A DNA stretch of 64,000 bases from VXNF01 sp964291305 (GTDB lineage Bacteria; Actinomycetota; Acidimicrobiia; Acidimicrobiales; CATQHL01). The position numbers and the translations under genes are program-made. Positions 33,229-40,748 of this stretch are shown one piece after another. The notes beneath the pieces are model-generated. The model was given only the letters and a program-made list of their open reading frames with translations, was not told where the DNA came from and made no database searches. The stretch covers positions 2,327,589-2,391,588 of the forward strand of contig OZ219783.1 of the NCBI GenBank assembly GCA_964291305.2, read 5' to 3'. Each line of letters opens with the position of its first letter. Position 1 is the stretch's first letter.

Positions 33229-35385
33229 GTGAACGATCGCAGCCAGACAACAGCCAACCCCCAAGACTCTCCCAGCGCTTTAGCGGTGTTCGGGCGCGAC
33301 CTCACCGCTCTGGCTCAAGCCAACAAACTGGACCCGGTCATCGGCCGAGACAACGAGATTCGCCGAACCGTTCAGGTGCTATCGCGGCGCACTAAGAACA
33401 ACCCAATCCTCATCGGCGAGCCCGGCGTAGGTAAGACCGCCATCGTGGAGGGTCTCGCCCAGCGCATCGCCGCCGGGGACGTGCCCAGCACGCTCGCCGA
33501 CCGTCAGGTCGTCGCCCTGGACATCGCTGCCATGGTGGCTGGGTCGGCGCTGCGGGGCGAATTCGAGCAGCGGCTAAAGGCCGTGCTAGAGGAAATCGTT
33601 CAGTCCAACGGCCAGATCATCACCTTCATCGACGAGTTGCACATAGTGGTAGGCGCCGGTAAAGCCGACGGCGCGCTTGACGCTTCCAACATGCTGAAAC
33701 CGGCGCTGGCCAAGGGCGACTTGCACATGATCGGCGCCACCACGCTGGACGAGTACCGCACCCACGTGGAGTCCGACCCCGCCCTGGAGCGGCGTTTCCA
33801 GCCGGTGCTGGTGGGCGAGCCGTCGGTGGAAGACACCATCGCCATTTTGCGGGGGCTGCGGGAGCGCTACGAGGTGCACCACGGGGTGCGCATCGCCGAT
33901 GTGGCGCTAGTGGCCGCGGCCAAACTGTCGGACCGCTACGTGTCGGACCGCTTCCTGCCCGACAAGGCCATCGACCTGGTGGACGAGGCGGCCAGCATGC
34001 TGCGTATGGAAGTGGACTCAATGCCCACCGAGGTGGACGTGGCACACCGGCGGGTAGCTCAACTGGAACTAGAGCGGGTTGCCCTCGCCAAGGAGAAAGA
34101 CGCCGCATCTAAGGAGCGGCTGGCCGCCCTGGAATCTGAGTTGGCCGCCGTGCAGGCCGACTTGGAAGACATGCGGGCTCACTGGGAGGCCGAGAAGACC
34201 GCCATTAGCGGATTACGTAAGCTGAAGCGGACCCACACCGAACTAGCGGCGACCGCCGAGAGCAGGCAGCGTGCCGGCGACTTGGCTGGCGCGGCCGAGA
34301 TCATCTACGGCCGACTGCCCGAAGCCGCCGGCGCCATCGAGCTAGCCACCGAGAAGCTGGCCAAGCTTCAAGCCGAGCGCTGCATGCTGAAAGAGGAGGT
34401 AGACGACGGCGACATCGCCGAGATCGTGGCCCAGTCCACCGGCATCCCAGTAGACCGGCTGGTGCAAGGCGAGATCGACAAGCTGGTACACCTCGAGGAC
34501 GTGCTAGGGCGGCGGGTCGTGGGCCAAGACGAAGCCGTAGCCGCCGTGGCTAACGCCATCCGGCGCAACCGGGCCGGGCTGAGCGACCCGAGACGGCCTG
34601 TGGGGTCGTTCCTGTTCTGCGGTCCAACCGGAGTCGGCAAAACCGAGCTAGCCCGAGCGCTAGCCGAGGCGCTGTTCGACGACGAGCAGGCAATGGTGCG
34701 CATCGACATGAGCGAATACCTAGACCGGCACTCGGTAAGCCGCCTCATCGGAGCGCCGCCGGGGTATGTGGGCTACGACGAGGGCGGCCAGCTGACCGAA
34801 GCGGTGCGACGCCGGCCGTACACGGTAGTGCTGCTAGATGAGGTGGATAAGGCACACCCAGAGGTGTTCGGGGTGTTGTTGCAGCTGCTGGAGGACGGTC
34901 GCCTGACCGACGGTCGAGGCCGCACGGTGAACTTCGCCAACTCGGTGGTAATCATGACGTCGAACCTTCCGGGGGATCCCCGGGAGTTCTTCCGGCCCGA
35001 GCTGGTAAACCGGATCGACGAAATCGTGCGGTTCGCGGCTCTAAGCCCCCAGAACATGGCGGCGATCCTGGAGTTGCAGCTTGGCCTGCTGCGCCGTCGG
35101 CTAGCGGAACGGCGAATCAGCCTAGAAGTAAACGAAGGTGCCTCTGAGGTGCTGCTGGCCGAGGGCTGGTCGCCGGAGTTCGGTGCCCGGGAACTGCGGC
35201 GGGTCATTCAGCGGCGCCTCGCCAACCCCATCGCTACTGCCCTCTTGGCGGGGCGAGTGGACGACGGCGCCGAAGTCCAAGTGACAAGCGACGCCGACAG
35301 CGATTCCAGCGGCGCCCAAAGCTCCGCCGAGCTGGAGCTGTGGGTCCGACAGCAGCCCGAGGACGCCTGGGTAGGACTGAGCTAG
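33229..35385 (+). CDS. ClpB-type AAA+ disaggregase lacking the N-terminal domain
   Basis: A 718-residue protein from GTG 33229. The frame is open to 33067, but the extra residues overlap the HIRAN gene and resemble no Clp_N repeat, so the protein starts at the linker (FGRDLTALAQANKLDPVIGR). The first AAA domain has Walker A GEPGVGKTA and IITFIDELH. The coiled-coil M-domain is present and of ClpB type (VAQLELERVALAKEKDAASK, GAAEIIYGRLPEAAGAIELA). The second AAA domain has GPTGVGKTE and VVLLDEVDKAHPEVF. It should remodel aggregates with DnaK. Usual ClpB is about 860 residues and E. coli makes a similar short form from an internal start. Confidence 0.88.
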   Translation: MNDRSQTTANPQDSPSALAVFGRDLTALAQANKLDPVIGRDNEIRRTVQVLSRRTKNNPILIGEPGVGKTAIVEGLAQRIAAGDVPSTLADRQVVALDIAAMVAGSALRGEFEQRLKAVLEEIVQSNGQIITFIDELHIVVGAGKADGALDASNMLKPALAKGDLHMIGATTLDEYRTHVESDPALERRFQPVLVGEPSVEDTIAILRGLRERYEVHHGVRIADVALVAAAKLSDRYVSDRFLPDKAIDLVDEAASMLRMEVDSMPTEVDVAHRRVAQLELERVALAKEKDAASKERLAALESELAAVQADLEDMRAHWEAEKTAISGLRKLKRTHTELAATAESRQRAGDLAGAAEIIYGRLPEAAGAIELATEKLAKLQAERCMLKEEVDDGDIAEIVAQSTGIPVDRLVQGEIDKLVHLEDVLGRRVVGQDEAVAAVANAIRRNRAGLSDPRRPVGSFLFCGPTGVGKTELARALAEALFDDEQAMVRIDMSEYLDRHSVSRLIGAPPGYVGYDEGGQLTEAVRRRPYTVVLLDEVDKAHPEVFGVLLQLLEDGRLTDGRGRTVNFANSVVIMTSNLPGDPREFFRPELVNRIDEIVRFAALSPQNMAAILELQLGLLRRRLAERRISLEVNEGASEVLLAEGWSPEFGARELRRVIQRRLANPIATALLAGRVDDGAEVQVTSDADSDSSGAQSSAELELWVRQQPEDAWVGLS

Positions 35386-36440
35386 ACCGTCGGGATGCTC
35401 CAAGTGGCTCTGGGGGCGATCTCCAGGGTTGACGGGCCTTGGCGCTGGAGTTGATGCCAGCCGGCGGCTGCGACCATTGCGGCGTTATCGGTGCACATGG
35501 CCCTCGCAGGGATGAAAACCTCTAAGCCTTGGCCGCTAAGCGCTTCGAAGCGGCTGCGCAGCTCGGAGTTGGCAGCCACTCCGCCGGCTAGGCAAAGGCT
35601 GGTTACTCCCCTAGCTTCGGCGGCTCGCAGCGTCTTGGCCTCCAGCACGTCCACCACGGCCCGCTGGAACGAGGCCGCCACGTCGGCCTGGTCGCGCTGA
35701 CTGGCTGGGGGATGGCGGCGAAGATGCACCGCCACCGCCGTCTTGAGGCCCGAAAACGAGAAATCCAAGCCGTCGGCCAGCATAGGGCGGGGGAAGCGCA
35801 CGGCATGGGGGTCGCCGTCGACTGCGAGACGGTCGATGATCGGACCGCCCGGGTAGTCGAGGCCCAGCAGGCGGGCCACCTTGTCGTAGGCCTCGCCGGC
35901 GGCGTCGTCGAGTGTCTGGCCCAGCAGCTCGTAGCGGCCGTGGCCGGTCATCTCTACCAACATGGTGTGGCCGCCGGAGACCAGCAGCACAATCATGGGA
36001 AGGCTGGGGCTGTCGGTATGGCCAGGGGAATGGCCGGCTCCAGGGGTGTGGCCGGCGCCGTCGAGGAAGGCGGCGTACAGGTGGGCCTCGAGGTGGTTCA
36101 CCGCTACGAAGGGCACCTCCCAGGTGAGCGCCAGGGCTTTGGCGGCCGAGACACCCACGACCAGGGCGCCGAGCAGCCCTGGCCCGGCGGTGACGGCTAC
36201 TGCCCCCGGCGCCTGCAACTCAGCTTCGGACAGCGCCTGCTCGACAGCGAAGGGCAGCAACTGCAGGTGCGCCCGACCGGCGATCTCGGGCACCACGCCC
36301 CCGAAAGCCCGGTGCAGATCGATCTGACTGGTGACTACCGAGGAACGCACATCGCAGCCGCCCGCCACGACCGCGGCCGCCGTCTCATCACAAGATGTCT
36401 CAATGCCCAGCACCCGGGCCGCGGCAGTAGCGATGGTCAC
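35382..36440 (-). CDS. tsaD: tRNA N6-adenosine threonylcarbamoyltransferase
   Basis: A 352-residue ASKHA protein. TsaD moves threonylcarbamoyl from the adenylate to A37 of ANN-reading tRNAs. VLGIETSCDETAAAVV is the N-terminal signature, VNHLEAHLYAAFLDG holds the metal histidines, and FSFSGLKTAVAVHL, LCLAGGVAANSELR and MCTDNAAMVAAAG complete the family. Start is GTG 36440. The four-base sequence CTAG 35382-35385 contains both the tsaD stop on the minus strand and the clpB stop on the plus strand. It forms an operon with tsaB and tsaE upstream; the rimI acetyltransferase gene that often lies between tsaB and tsaD is missing. Confidence 0.95.
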   Translation of the reverse strand: MTIATAAARVLGIETSCDETAAAVVAGGCDVRSSVVTSQIDLHRAFGGVVPEIAGRAHLQLLPFAVEQALSEAELQAPGAVAVTAGPGLLGALVVGVSAAKALALTWEVPFVAVNHLEAHLYAAFLDGAGHTPGAGHSPGHTDSPSLPMIVLLVSGGHTMLVEMTGHGRYELLGQTLDDAAGEAYDKVARLLGLDYPGGPIIDRLAVDGDPHAVRFPRPMLADGLDFSFSGLKTAVAVHLRRHPPASQRDQADVAASFQRAVVDVLEAKTLRAAEARGVTSLCLAGGVAANSELRSRFEALSGQGLEVFIPARAMCTDNAAMVAAAGWHQLQRQGPSTLEIAPRATWSIPTV

Positions 36441-36498
36441 ATACTGGACGATACGGCCTGACGGCTAGCCATCCGCCTTAGCTGGGGGTGGGGCGTGA

Positions 36499-37200
36499 CT
36501 AGGCCTGAGGTTGGGCGTCGGGTGACCGCAGGTAGAGCGCATCGACCTCTTCGGCGGCGACAGCAGCACCAGCGATGACTTGGTCGCGTCCCAGGAGGGC
36601 CACAGAGGCCGGTGAGGGGAAGCGCAACTCGGGCTTGGCGATTAGCAGGTCTGCGGAATCCCAAAGGTGGCTGTAGCGGAGGGCGCCGTCGCCGACAACG
36701 ATGGTGCGAGGCGACTCGCCAAGCGAGGCAAGCGCCGGCAGCAGATCCTCCGGGCGGCCAACCCTCGGGCCGCTCAACTGGCCGAGAGGTTCCACCGGCG
36801 CCGCGGAGACGCTATAACAAGCCCAGAAGACCTCACCGCGGCGAGCGTCGAGCACGCTCAGGATGATGTCGTCGGGTTGGGCGACGGTGGCCGCGGCGAA
36901 AGCCAGGGCTTCGAGGCTGCCGACGGTTACCACGCCGACACCGAGCACCGCGGCGGTGGCTTTGGCGGTGGCGAGCCCGGCCCGCAGCCCAGTGTAGAGC
37001 CCCGGCCCATGATCCACGGCGATCCCCTCGATGTCGCCGAACACCACGCCAGCCTGCTCGCAGACGAAACGCATCTGCGGTGCTAGCGCCTCGGCGTGAC
37101 GCCGGGGCAGCGCCAAGCGAGCCTCGGCGATGACACCATCAGCGGTCGCCAGAGCACAACCACACTGGTCCGAAGCGCTCTCGATCCCTAGTACCAACAT
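36499..37200 (-). CDS. tsaB: TsaB, t6A modification scaffold protein
   Basis: A 233-residue partner of TsaD, from ATG 37200. MLVLGIESASDQCGCALATA is the ASKHA start, and RHAEALAPQMRF, VDHGPGLYTGLRAGLATAKA and SLEALAFAAATV are TsaB-typical. The frame extends 18 codons further upstream but the extra residues are not conserved and the ATG sits exactly at the strand start. TsaB has no catalytic site of its own; it brings TsaD and TsaE together. Confidence 0.92.
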   Translation of the reverse strand: MLVLGIESASDQCGCALATADGVIAEARLALPRRHAEALAPQMRFVCEQAGVVFGDIEGIAVDHGPGLYTGLRAGLATAKATAAVLGVGVVTVGSLEALAFAAATVAQPDDIILSVLDARRGEVFWACYSVSAAPVEPLGQLSGPRVGRPEDLLPALASLGESPRTIVVGDGALRYSHLWDSADLLIAKPELRFPSPASVALLGRDQVIAGAAVAAEEVDALYLRSPDAQPQA

Positions 37201-37283
37201 TTCTGTGCTGCTATCCCGGCGGGGCACCCAGCGCGGCGCTGGCGCACTCAGCAACCCAGATTCGAACAGCCGCTCCTCTGCTG

Positions 37284-37622
37284 CTATTCGGCGGCTACGA
37301 GCGCCTCTTCCCGGCCCACGCTTTTGGCCAGTTCGACGACTGAGTCGTCAAGCTGATCCATACGACCCTCAAGCTTGTCGATGCGGCTGTTGATAAGTCT
37401 CGCCGATTCCTCGATCTTCTGGTGGACCTCACCGATCTTCAGGTGGACCTCACCGAACTGCTGGTAGAACTCAGCCCTGAACTCCCCGAACTGCTGCTCA
37501 AACCGTTCCATCCGGTCCTCAAACCGATCGGATCTTTTGCTGTTTTGGCGGTCCAGGTAGAGAATGATCGCTAGCCCGGTGGTGAACCCTACGGTTAAGA
37601 GTGCGACGATTAGCTGTTCCAT
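37284..37622 (-). CDS. Membrane-anchored coiled-coil protein, shortest of four paralogues
   Basis: A 112-residue protein with an N-terminal membrane segment (residues 3-22, QLIVALLTVGFTTGLAIILY), then YLDRQNSKRSDRF and a coiled coil of 7-residue repeats (residues 30-95, for example RFEDRMERFEQQF, RIDKLEGRMDQLDD), ending in VVELAKSVGREEALVAAE. Relatives at 46732, 47666 and 48428 share the start MEQ(L/V)I(I/V)ALL and the end AKSVGR. It lies between tsaB and tsaE on the same strand with its own leader (37623-37686), which contains a hairpin shared with the relative at 47666. No function is known to me; it may be a spacer- or cage-like structural protein (inference). Confidence 0.72.
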   Translation of the reverse strand: MEQLIVALLTVGFTTGLAIILYLDRQNSKRSDRFEDRMERFEQQFGEFRAEFYQQFGEVHLKIGEVHQKIEESARLINSRIDKLEGRMDQLDDSVVELAKSVGREEALVAAE

Positions 37623-37650
37623 GACTGTTCCCTTTCAATGCTAGTCGCTG

Positions 37651-37686
37651 GATTGCTTACTGAAAAGGGCCTGGCAGTCAGCCAGG
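37651..37686 (-). promoter_or_regulatory. Leader hairpin of the coiled-coil gene, shared with 47605-47636
   Basis: On the minus strand CCTGGC and GCCAGG (17 bases in all with a 5-base loop) are followed by CCCTTTTCAGTAAGCAA and then, 28 bases later, the start. The sequence before the start of the paralogue at 47666 has CCTGG-CCG-CCAGG followed by CCCTTTTCAGCAAGCAA. A GC hairpin followed by pyrimidines looks terminator- or attenuator-like, but this is inference. Confidence 0.45.
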
Positions 37687-37786
37687 CAAAACGGAAGCGG
37701 TTGCTCCAAGAGACGGGCGCTCAAAGCGCCGAAAGCTAAAACCGAACTAACTCAAAACTTAGGTTAGCAGCGCGCTAATCGAAGTG

Positions 37787-38359
37787 TCAAGCAAACGGGG
37801 GGAAGTCCCGCCAGCGGGGGCCGTGGCGGGTGATGGTGACGATCCGACAGTCGTCAGCGGCCTGATTATCGCCGACAGCGGCCATCTCGGAGGGCGGGGC
37901 TTCGGCCGTGGCGGCTGGCTCGGGGGGGTAGGCGAAGTGGAGGTCTAGACGGTCGGACGGCAGGGTTAGGCGCTCGGCCCACTCGACTACCAGGATGCTG
38001 CTGATGTCGCTGCTATCTAGCAGTTCGGCTAGGGCTAAGTCCGCGGCGTCGGCGTCGCTTTCGAGCCGGTAGGCGTCGATGTGGTGGATGAGCAGCGGCT
38101 GCAGAACCCCGGTGGGCGGCGCTGGCACGCTCTGGGCTGTTACATAGGTGTTCGCCAGGGTGAAGGTGGGGCTGGTCACCGAGTTGGTGACGCCCAGCGC
38201 CTCAGCCAGGAACCGCACAAAGGTAGTCTTGCCGGCACCTAAGTGGCCGTCGAGGCCCAGCACATCGCCAGGCCGCACCACAGCGGCAACCGACTCGGCC
38301 AGCCGCTGCGTCGCACCCAAGCCACGCAGAACCACAGAGTGCGAACTCTCAGCCATCAT
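37787..38359 (-). CDS. tsaE: TsaE, t6A modification ATPase
   Basis: A 190-residue P-loop ATPase. Walker A is GLDGHLGAGKTTFVRFL, followed by SPTFTLANTY and LLIHHIDAYRLESDADAADL with the family HxDxYR, and ILVVEWAERL. TsaE activates the TsaB-TsaD pair by ATP hydrolysis. The start codon lies inside one copy of the 34-bp repeat (38349-38382), which is why ATGATGGCTGA occurs three times upstream of it. The gene is 70 bases after the UDG stop and 163 bases before the coiled-coil gene. Confidence 0.93.
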   Translation of the reverse strand: MMAESSHSVVLRGLGATQRLAESVAAVVRPGDVLGLDGHLGAGKTTFVRFLAEALGVTNSVTSPTFTLANTYVTAQSVPAPPTGVLQPLLIHHIDAYRLESDADAADLALAELLDSSDISSILVVEWAERLTLPSDRLDLHFAYPPEPAATAEAPPSEMAAVGDNQAADDCRIVTITRHGPRWRDFPPFA

Positions 38360-38522
38360 GTACGTAAGTTCAGGACTCCCGGCGACTCTGGTGGAGACGG
38401 TACCACGGACTCGCCCGCCTCAGCCATCATGTACGTAAGTTCAGGACTCCCGGTCGGCAAGCTTGTGAAGATGGCTGCGGCTTTGGCTTCAGCCATCATG
38501 TACGTAGGTTCAGGACTCCCGG
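38349..38522. repeat. Three direct copies of a 34-bp repeat at the UDG/tsaE junction
   Basis: Copies lie at 38349-38382, 38420-38453 and 38489-38522; the third differs at one base (TACGTAGG instead of TACGTAAG). The unit begins TCAGCCATCATGTACG and ends GTTCAGGACTCCCGG on the plus strand. Unique stretches of 37 and 35 bases separate them. Read on the minus strand each copy is the end of the UDG gene (CCGGGAGTCCTGA), a ten-base gap and the start of tsaE (ATGATGGCTGA). Confidence 0.92.
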
Positions 38523-39100
38523 GGCTCCATGAGGGAGAGCCTGGCACGCACCAGGTCGGATCGAGTCTCGGCGTCCCGGTCGCCGCCGCCTCGAAGCAGG
38601 GCGGCTGGGTGGTAGGTCGGCACCAGTATCACCCCGTCGCCCCAGGCGTACCGCCGCCCTCGCAGCCGGGTGATGCCCTCTTTCGTGTCCAACAGCACCT
38701 TGGTGGCGAAGTTACCGAGGGTGACAATCACTCGGGGCGCCACCAGCTCTACCTGGCGCTTCAGATAAGGACGGCAGGCGGCGATCTCTTCTGGCAGCGG
38801 GTCGCGGTTGCTGGGCGGCCGGCACTTCACCACGTTGGCGATGTATACCGCCGAGCGGTCCAGCCCTACCTCCTCGGCCAATAAGTCGTCTAGCAGCTTC
38901 CCGGACCGCCCCACGAACGGTATTCCCTGGCGGTCCTCCTCGGCGCCCGGGCCCTCTCCCACGAGCATCAGGTCGGCGTTGGGGTCGCCGCTGCCGAACA
39001 CCACCGTGGTGCGACCGTCCGAAAGCGGGCAACGAGTGCAGCCCGCCGCCACCTCCGCTAGCTGCGGCAAATCCAGGGAAGCGAAATCCACGTCAGCCAT
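38510..39100 (-). CDS. Uracil-DNA glycosylase, family 4 (iron-sulfur)
   Basis: A 196-residue base-excision enzyme from ATG 39100, where MADVDFASLDLPQLAEVA starts; an extra 14 codons upstream are not conserved. AAGCTRCPL and CRPPSNRDPLPEEIAACRPYL supply four cysteines for a [4Fe-4S] cluster. Motif A is GEGPGAEED, and the catalytic second motif is VPTYHPAALLRGG. It removes uracil from DNA. Its last 13 bases belong to the third 34-bp repeat. Confidence 0.93.
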   Translation of the reverse strand: MADVDFASLDLPQLAEVAAGCTRCPLSDGRTTVVFGSGDPNADLMLVGEGPGAEEDRQGIPFVGRSGKLLDDLLAEEVGLDRSAVYIANVVKCRPPSNRDPLPEEIAACRPYLKRQVELVAPRVIVTLGNFATKVLLDTKEGITRLRGRRYAWGDGVILVPTYHPAALLRGGGDRDAETRSDLVRARLSLMEPRES

Positions 39101-39214
39101 CACCCGATACTTATCACACGCCAGGGCAGGCACACGCCCCACACACGGGCGGGAACAGGGGATGCCGGCGGGGAACGGGGGAAGGCCCTAGGGAACTGGG
39201 GGTATTGTGGTGTT

Positions 39215-39601
39215 GTGACTGTTGCGCTGTTCGAAGATGCCGCTCCTTCGTTGGTGGACGCGCGGCGTGCGGCGGAGGCGCTGCTGACCGAAGGTGCCGA
39301 AGAGGTGTTTCTATACGGGTCTGTGTCACGTGGTAAGGCCACTGCGCAAAGCGATATCGACCTGCTGGCGTTGTTCGCCGACATTGACTACAGCGAGCGG
39401 TATGAACTTACTTGCCGTTTAGAGAAAGCGGCCTCCGAGGCGATTGCGAAGCGCTGGCCGGTGCAAGTGTTCGCCACCGACCGCCCAGAATGGAAGGCGC
39501 GAGTTGAGCAAGTGCCGAGTTCGTTTGAGCGGCGCATCAGCGATCAAGGACTGGTGCCGGTAGGCGAGTCTGCGTGTCGCGGCGAGGTCCGCGACTTATG
39601 A
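39215..39601 (+). CDS. MNT-type nucleotidyltransferase domain protein
   Basis: A 128-residue protein with the minimal nucleotidyltransferase motif FLYGSVSRGKATAQSDIDLL (Gly-Ser, Arg-Gly, and two metal aspartates). Such proteins (MntA-like) often serve as antitoxins of HEPN RNases by adding AMP to them. No HEPN gene lies next to it here; the next gene is trpC on the other strand, four bases away. A damaged copy of the same protein lies across trpC at 40541-40700. Confidence 0.75.
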   Translation: MTVALFEDAAPSLVDARRAAEALLTEGAEEVFLYGSVSRGKATAQSDIDLLALFADIDYSERYELTCRLEKAASEAIAKRWPVQVFATDRPEWKARVEQVPSSFERRISDQGLVPVGESACRGEVRDL

Positions 39602-39605
39602 CGCT

Positions 39606-40355
39606 TTAGACAGCTTGTGCTGGGAGTGGTTGGCTGCAGGAGGCCAGCATTTCCCTCAGCGTGGTGGTGGGATCCTGCGCCGTGACTAGAGCCTCGCCAA
39701 TCAGCGCAGCCTGGTACCCCGCCTCGGCGATGGTGCCGAGCGGCGTCCCCTCCGGCACTCCTATGCCCGAAAGTGCCACCCATATGATCTCATCGTCGAA
39801 CTGATCGAACATGTTGGCCATCCGCTCGGCTTTGTTGTAGTCGACGGTGAAGTTGCTGTCTTTCGGGTCGTTTCGCTGGTTGATGCCGATCATGTAGGCG
39901 CCGCAGTCCACGGCTAACTCCAACTCCGCCTCGGTCCGAACCTCGGTCAGCACGTCTAGCCCCAGGCTGAGGGCCGCGTTCTGCATCTCGGCCATCTGCG
40001 GCCCGCCCACGTCATCCAGGATCACCAAGATGGCGTCAGCTCTCATCTCGGCGCTTTCGTGTACATCCTCGACGGTGGCTAGAAAGTCTTTGCGCAGCAC
40101 CGGAAGGCCAGAAGCCCGGCGAGCGTCACGCAGATCTTCAGCCGAGCCGCCGAAACGCTGGCTGTCGGTCAGCACCGAAAGGCATGCGGCACCCCCGTCG
40201 CGGTATTGGCACGCCAGCAAGGCGGCGTCGGCGTGGGGGTGTAGATCCCCCCGAGAAGGTGAGCGGCGCTTGATCTCAGCAATGACCGCCAGACCGTCAC
40301 GCTCTAGGGCGCGCCTGAAAGGGAAATCACGGCTTGCCAGGTGAGTCAAATCCAT
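39606..40355 (-). CDS. Indole-3-glycerol-phosphate synthase-like protein, stand-alone
   Basis: A 249-residue TIM barrel of the TrpC type. AVIAEIKRRSPSRGDL, CLSVLTDSQRFGGSAEDL, LPVLRKDFLATVEDVHES and VALSGIGVPEGTPL with SGIG fit the family. The usual GINNRxLxT loop is GINQRNDPKDSNFTVDY and the usual EVHxxxE is EVRTEAE. No other trp gene is near. It may be a working second TrpC or one with altered substrate. It is flanked by the MNT gene and its fragment, so this spot seems to have been rearranged. Confidence 0.8.
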   Translation of the reverse strand: MDLTHLASRDFPFRRALERDGLAVIAEIKRRSPSRGDLHPHADAALLACQYRDGGAACLSVLTDSQRFGGSAEDLRDARRASGLPVLRKDFLATVEDVHESAEMRADAILVILDDVGGPQMAEMQNAALSLGLDVLTEVRTEAELELAVDCGAYMIGINQRNDPKDSNFTVDYNKAERMANMFDQFDDEIIWVALSGIGVPEGTPLGTIAEAGYQAALIGEALVTAQDPTTTLREMLASCSQPLPAQAV

Positions 40356-40362
40356 GCTGCTC

Positions 40363-40472
40363 CTCGCCGGGAGAGTTTATACAGCCAGAGCAGATGCATC
40401 GTCACGGACGACTGGTCCCTCCGGGAATACACGGCCTGCCTCGCCGGGAGAGTGTACAGCCAGAGCAGACGC
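40363..40472. repeat. Direct repeat of about 33 bp upstream of trpC
   Basis: Near-identical copies at 40363-40397 and 40440-40472 begin CTCGCCGGGAGAGT and end ACAGCCAGAGCAGAYGC; the first has two extra bases and reads TTTATACAG where the second reads TGTACAG. They lie just before the trpC start on the minus strand, where CTCTCCCGGCGAGGAGCAGC supplies its ribosome site. The first copy contains a TATAAA on the minus strand. Confidence 0.8.
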
Positions 40473-40540
40473 GGCCAAAAATCGCACGCTTCGGCACCAG
40501 CCGCAAATCGCAGGCCCAGCGACCAGGCCGCCCAAATACC

Positions 40541-40700
40541 AACTAGCAGCGGTCCCCGACATTGACTACGGCGAGCGGTACGAGTTCACCTGCCGTTTGG
40601 AGAAAGCGGCGTCTGAGGCGATAGCGCAGCGCTGGCCACAGCCAAGATGTCCGTACCGGCCAGACCCGCAGGCTCGACCTAGACCTGTAAACCGCTGGCC
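40541..40700 (+). pseudogene. Fragment of a second MNT-type nucleotidyltransferase
   Basis: The translated stretch DIDYGERYEFTCRLEKAA and SEAIAQRWP matches residues 56-82 of the nucleotidyltransferase at 39215, with about 80 bases clearly alike (40558-40637 against 39380-39460). The catalytic GSxxRG part is gone and the sequence after RWP is only vaguely similar. It is a remnant without start codon or active site. The stretch 40356-40748 holds otherwise only the direct repeat and no gene that I can support. Confidence 0.7.
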
Positions 40701-40748
40701 GCCGCGGGGGCTCCAGCGGCCAGCCACTTGTGACTTATCTCGCAGCGG

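Noticed and set aside
38349..38522. CRISPR array with three 34-bp repeats and 35-37-bp spacers
   Set aside because: The repeats contain the ends of UDG and the start of tsaE, only three copies exist, the spacers look like gene-derived sequence, and no cas genes are near.
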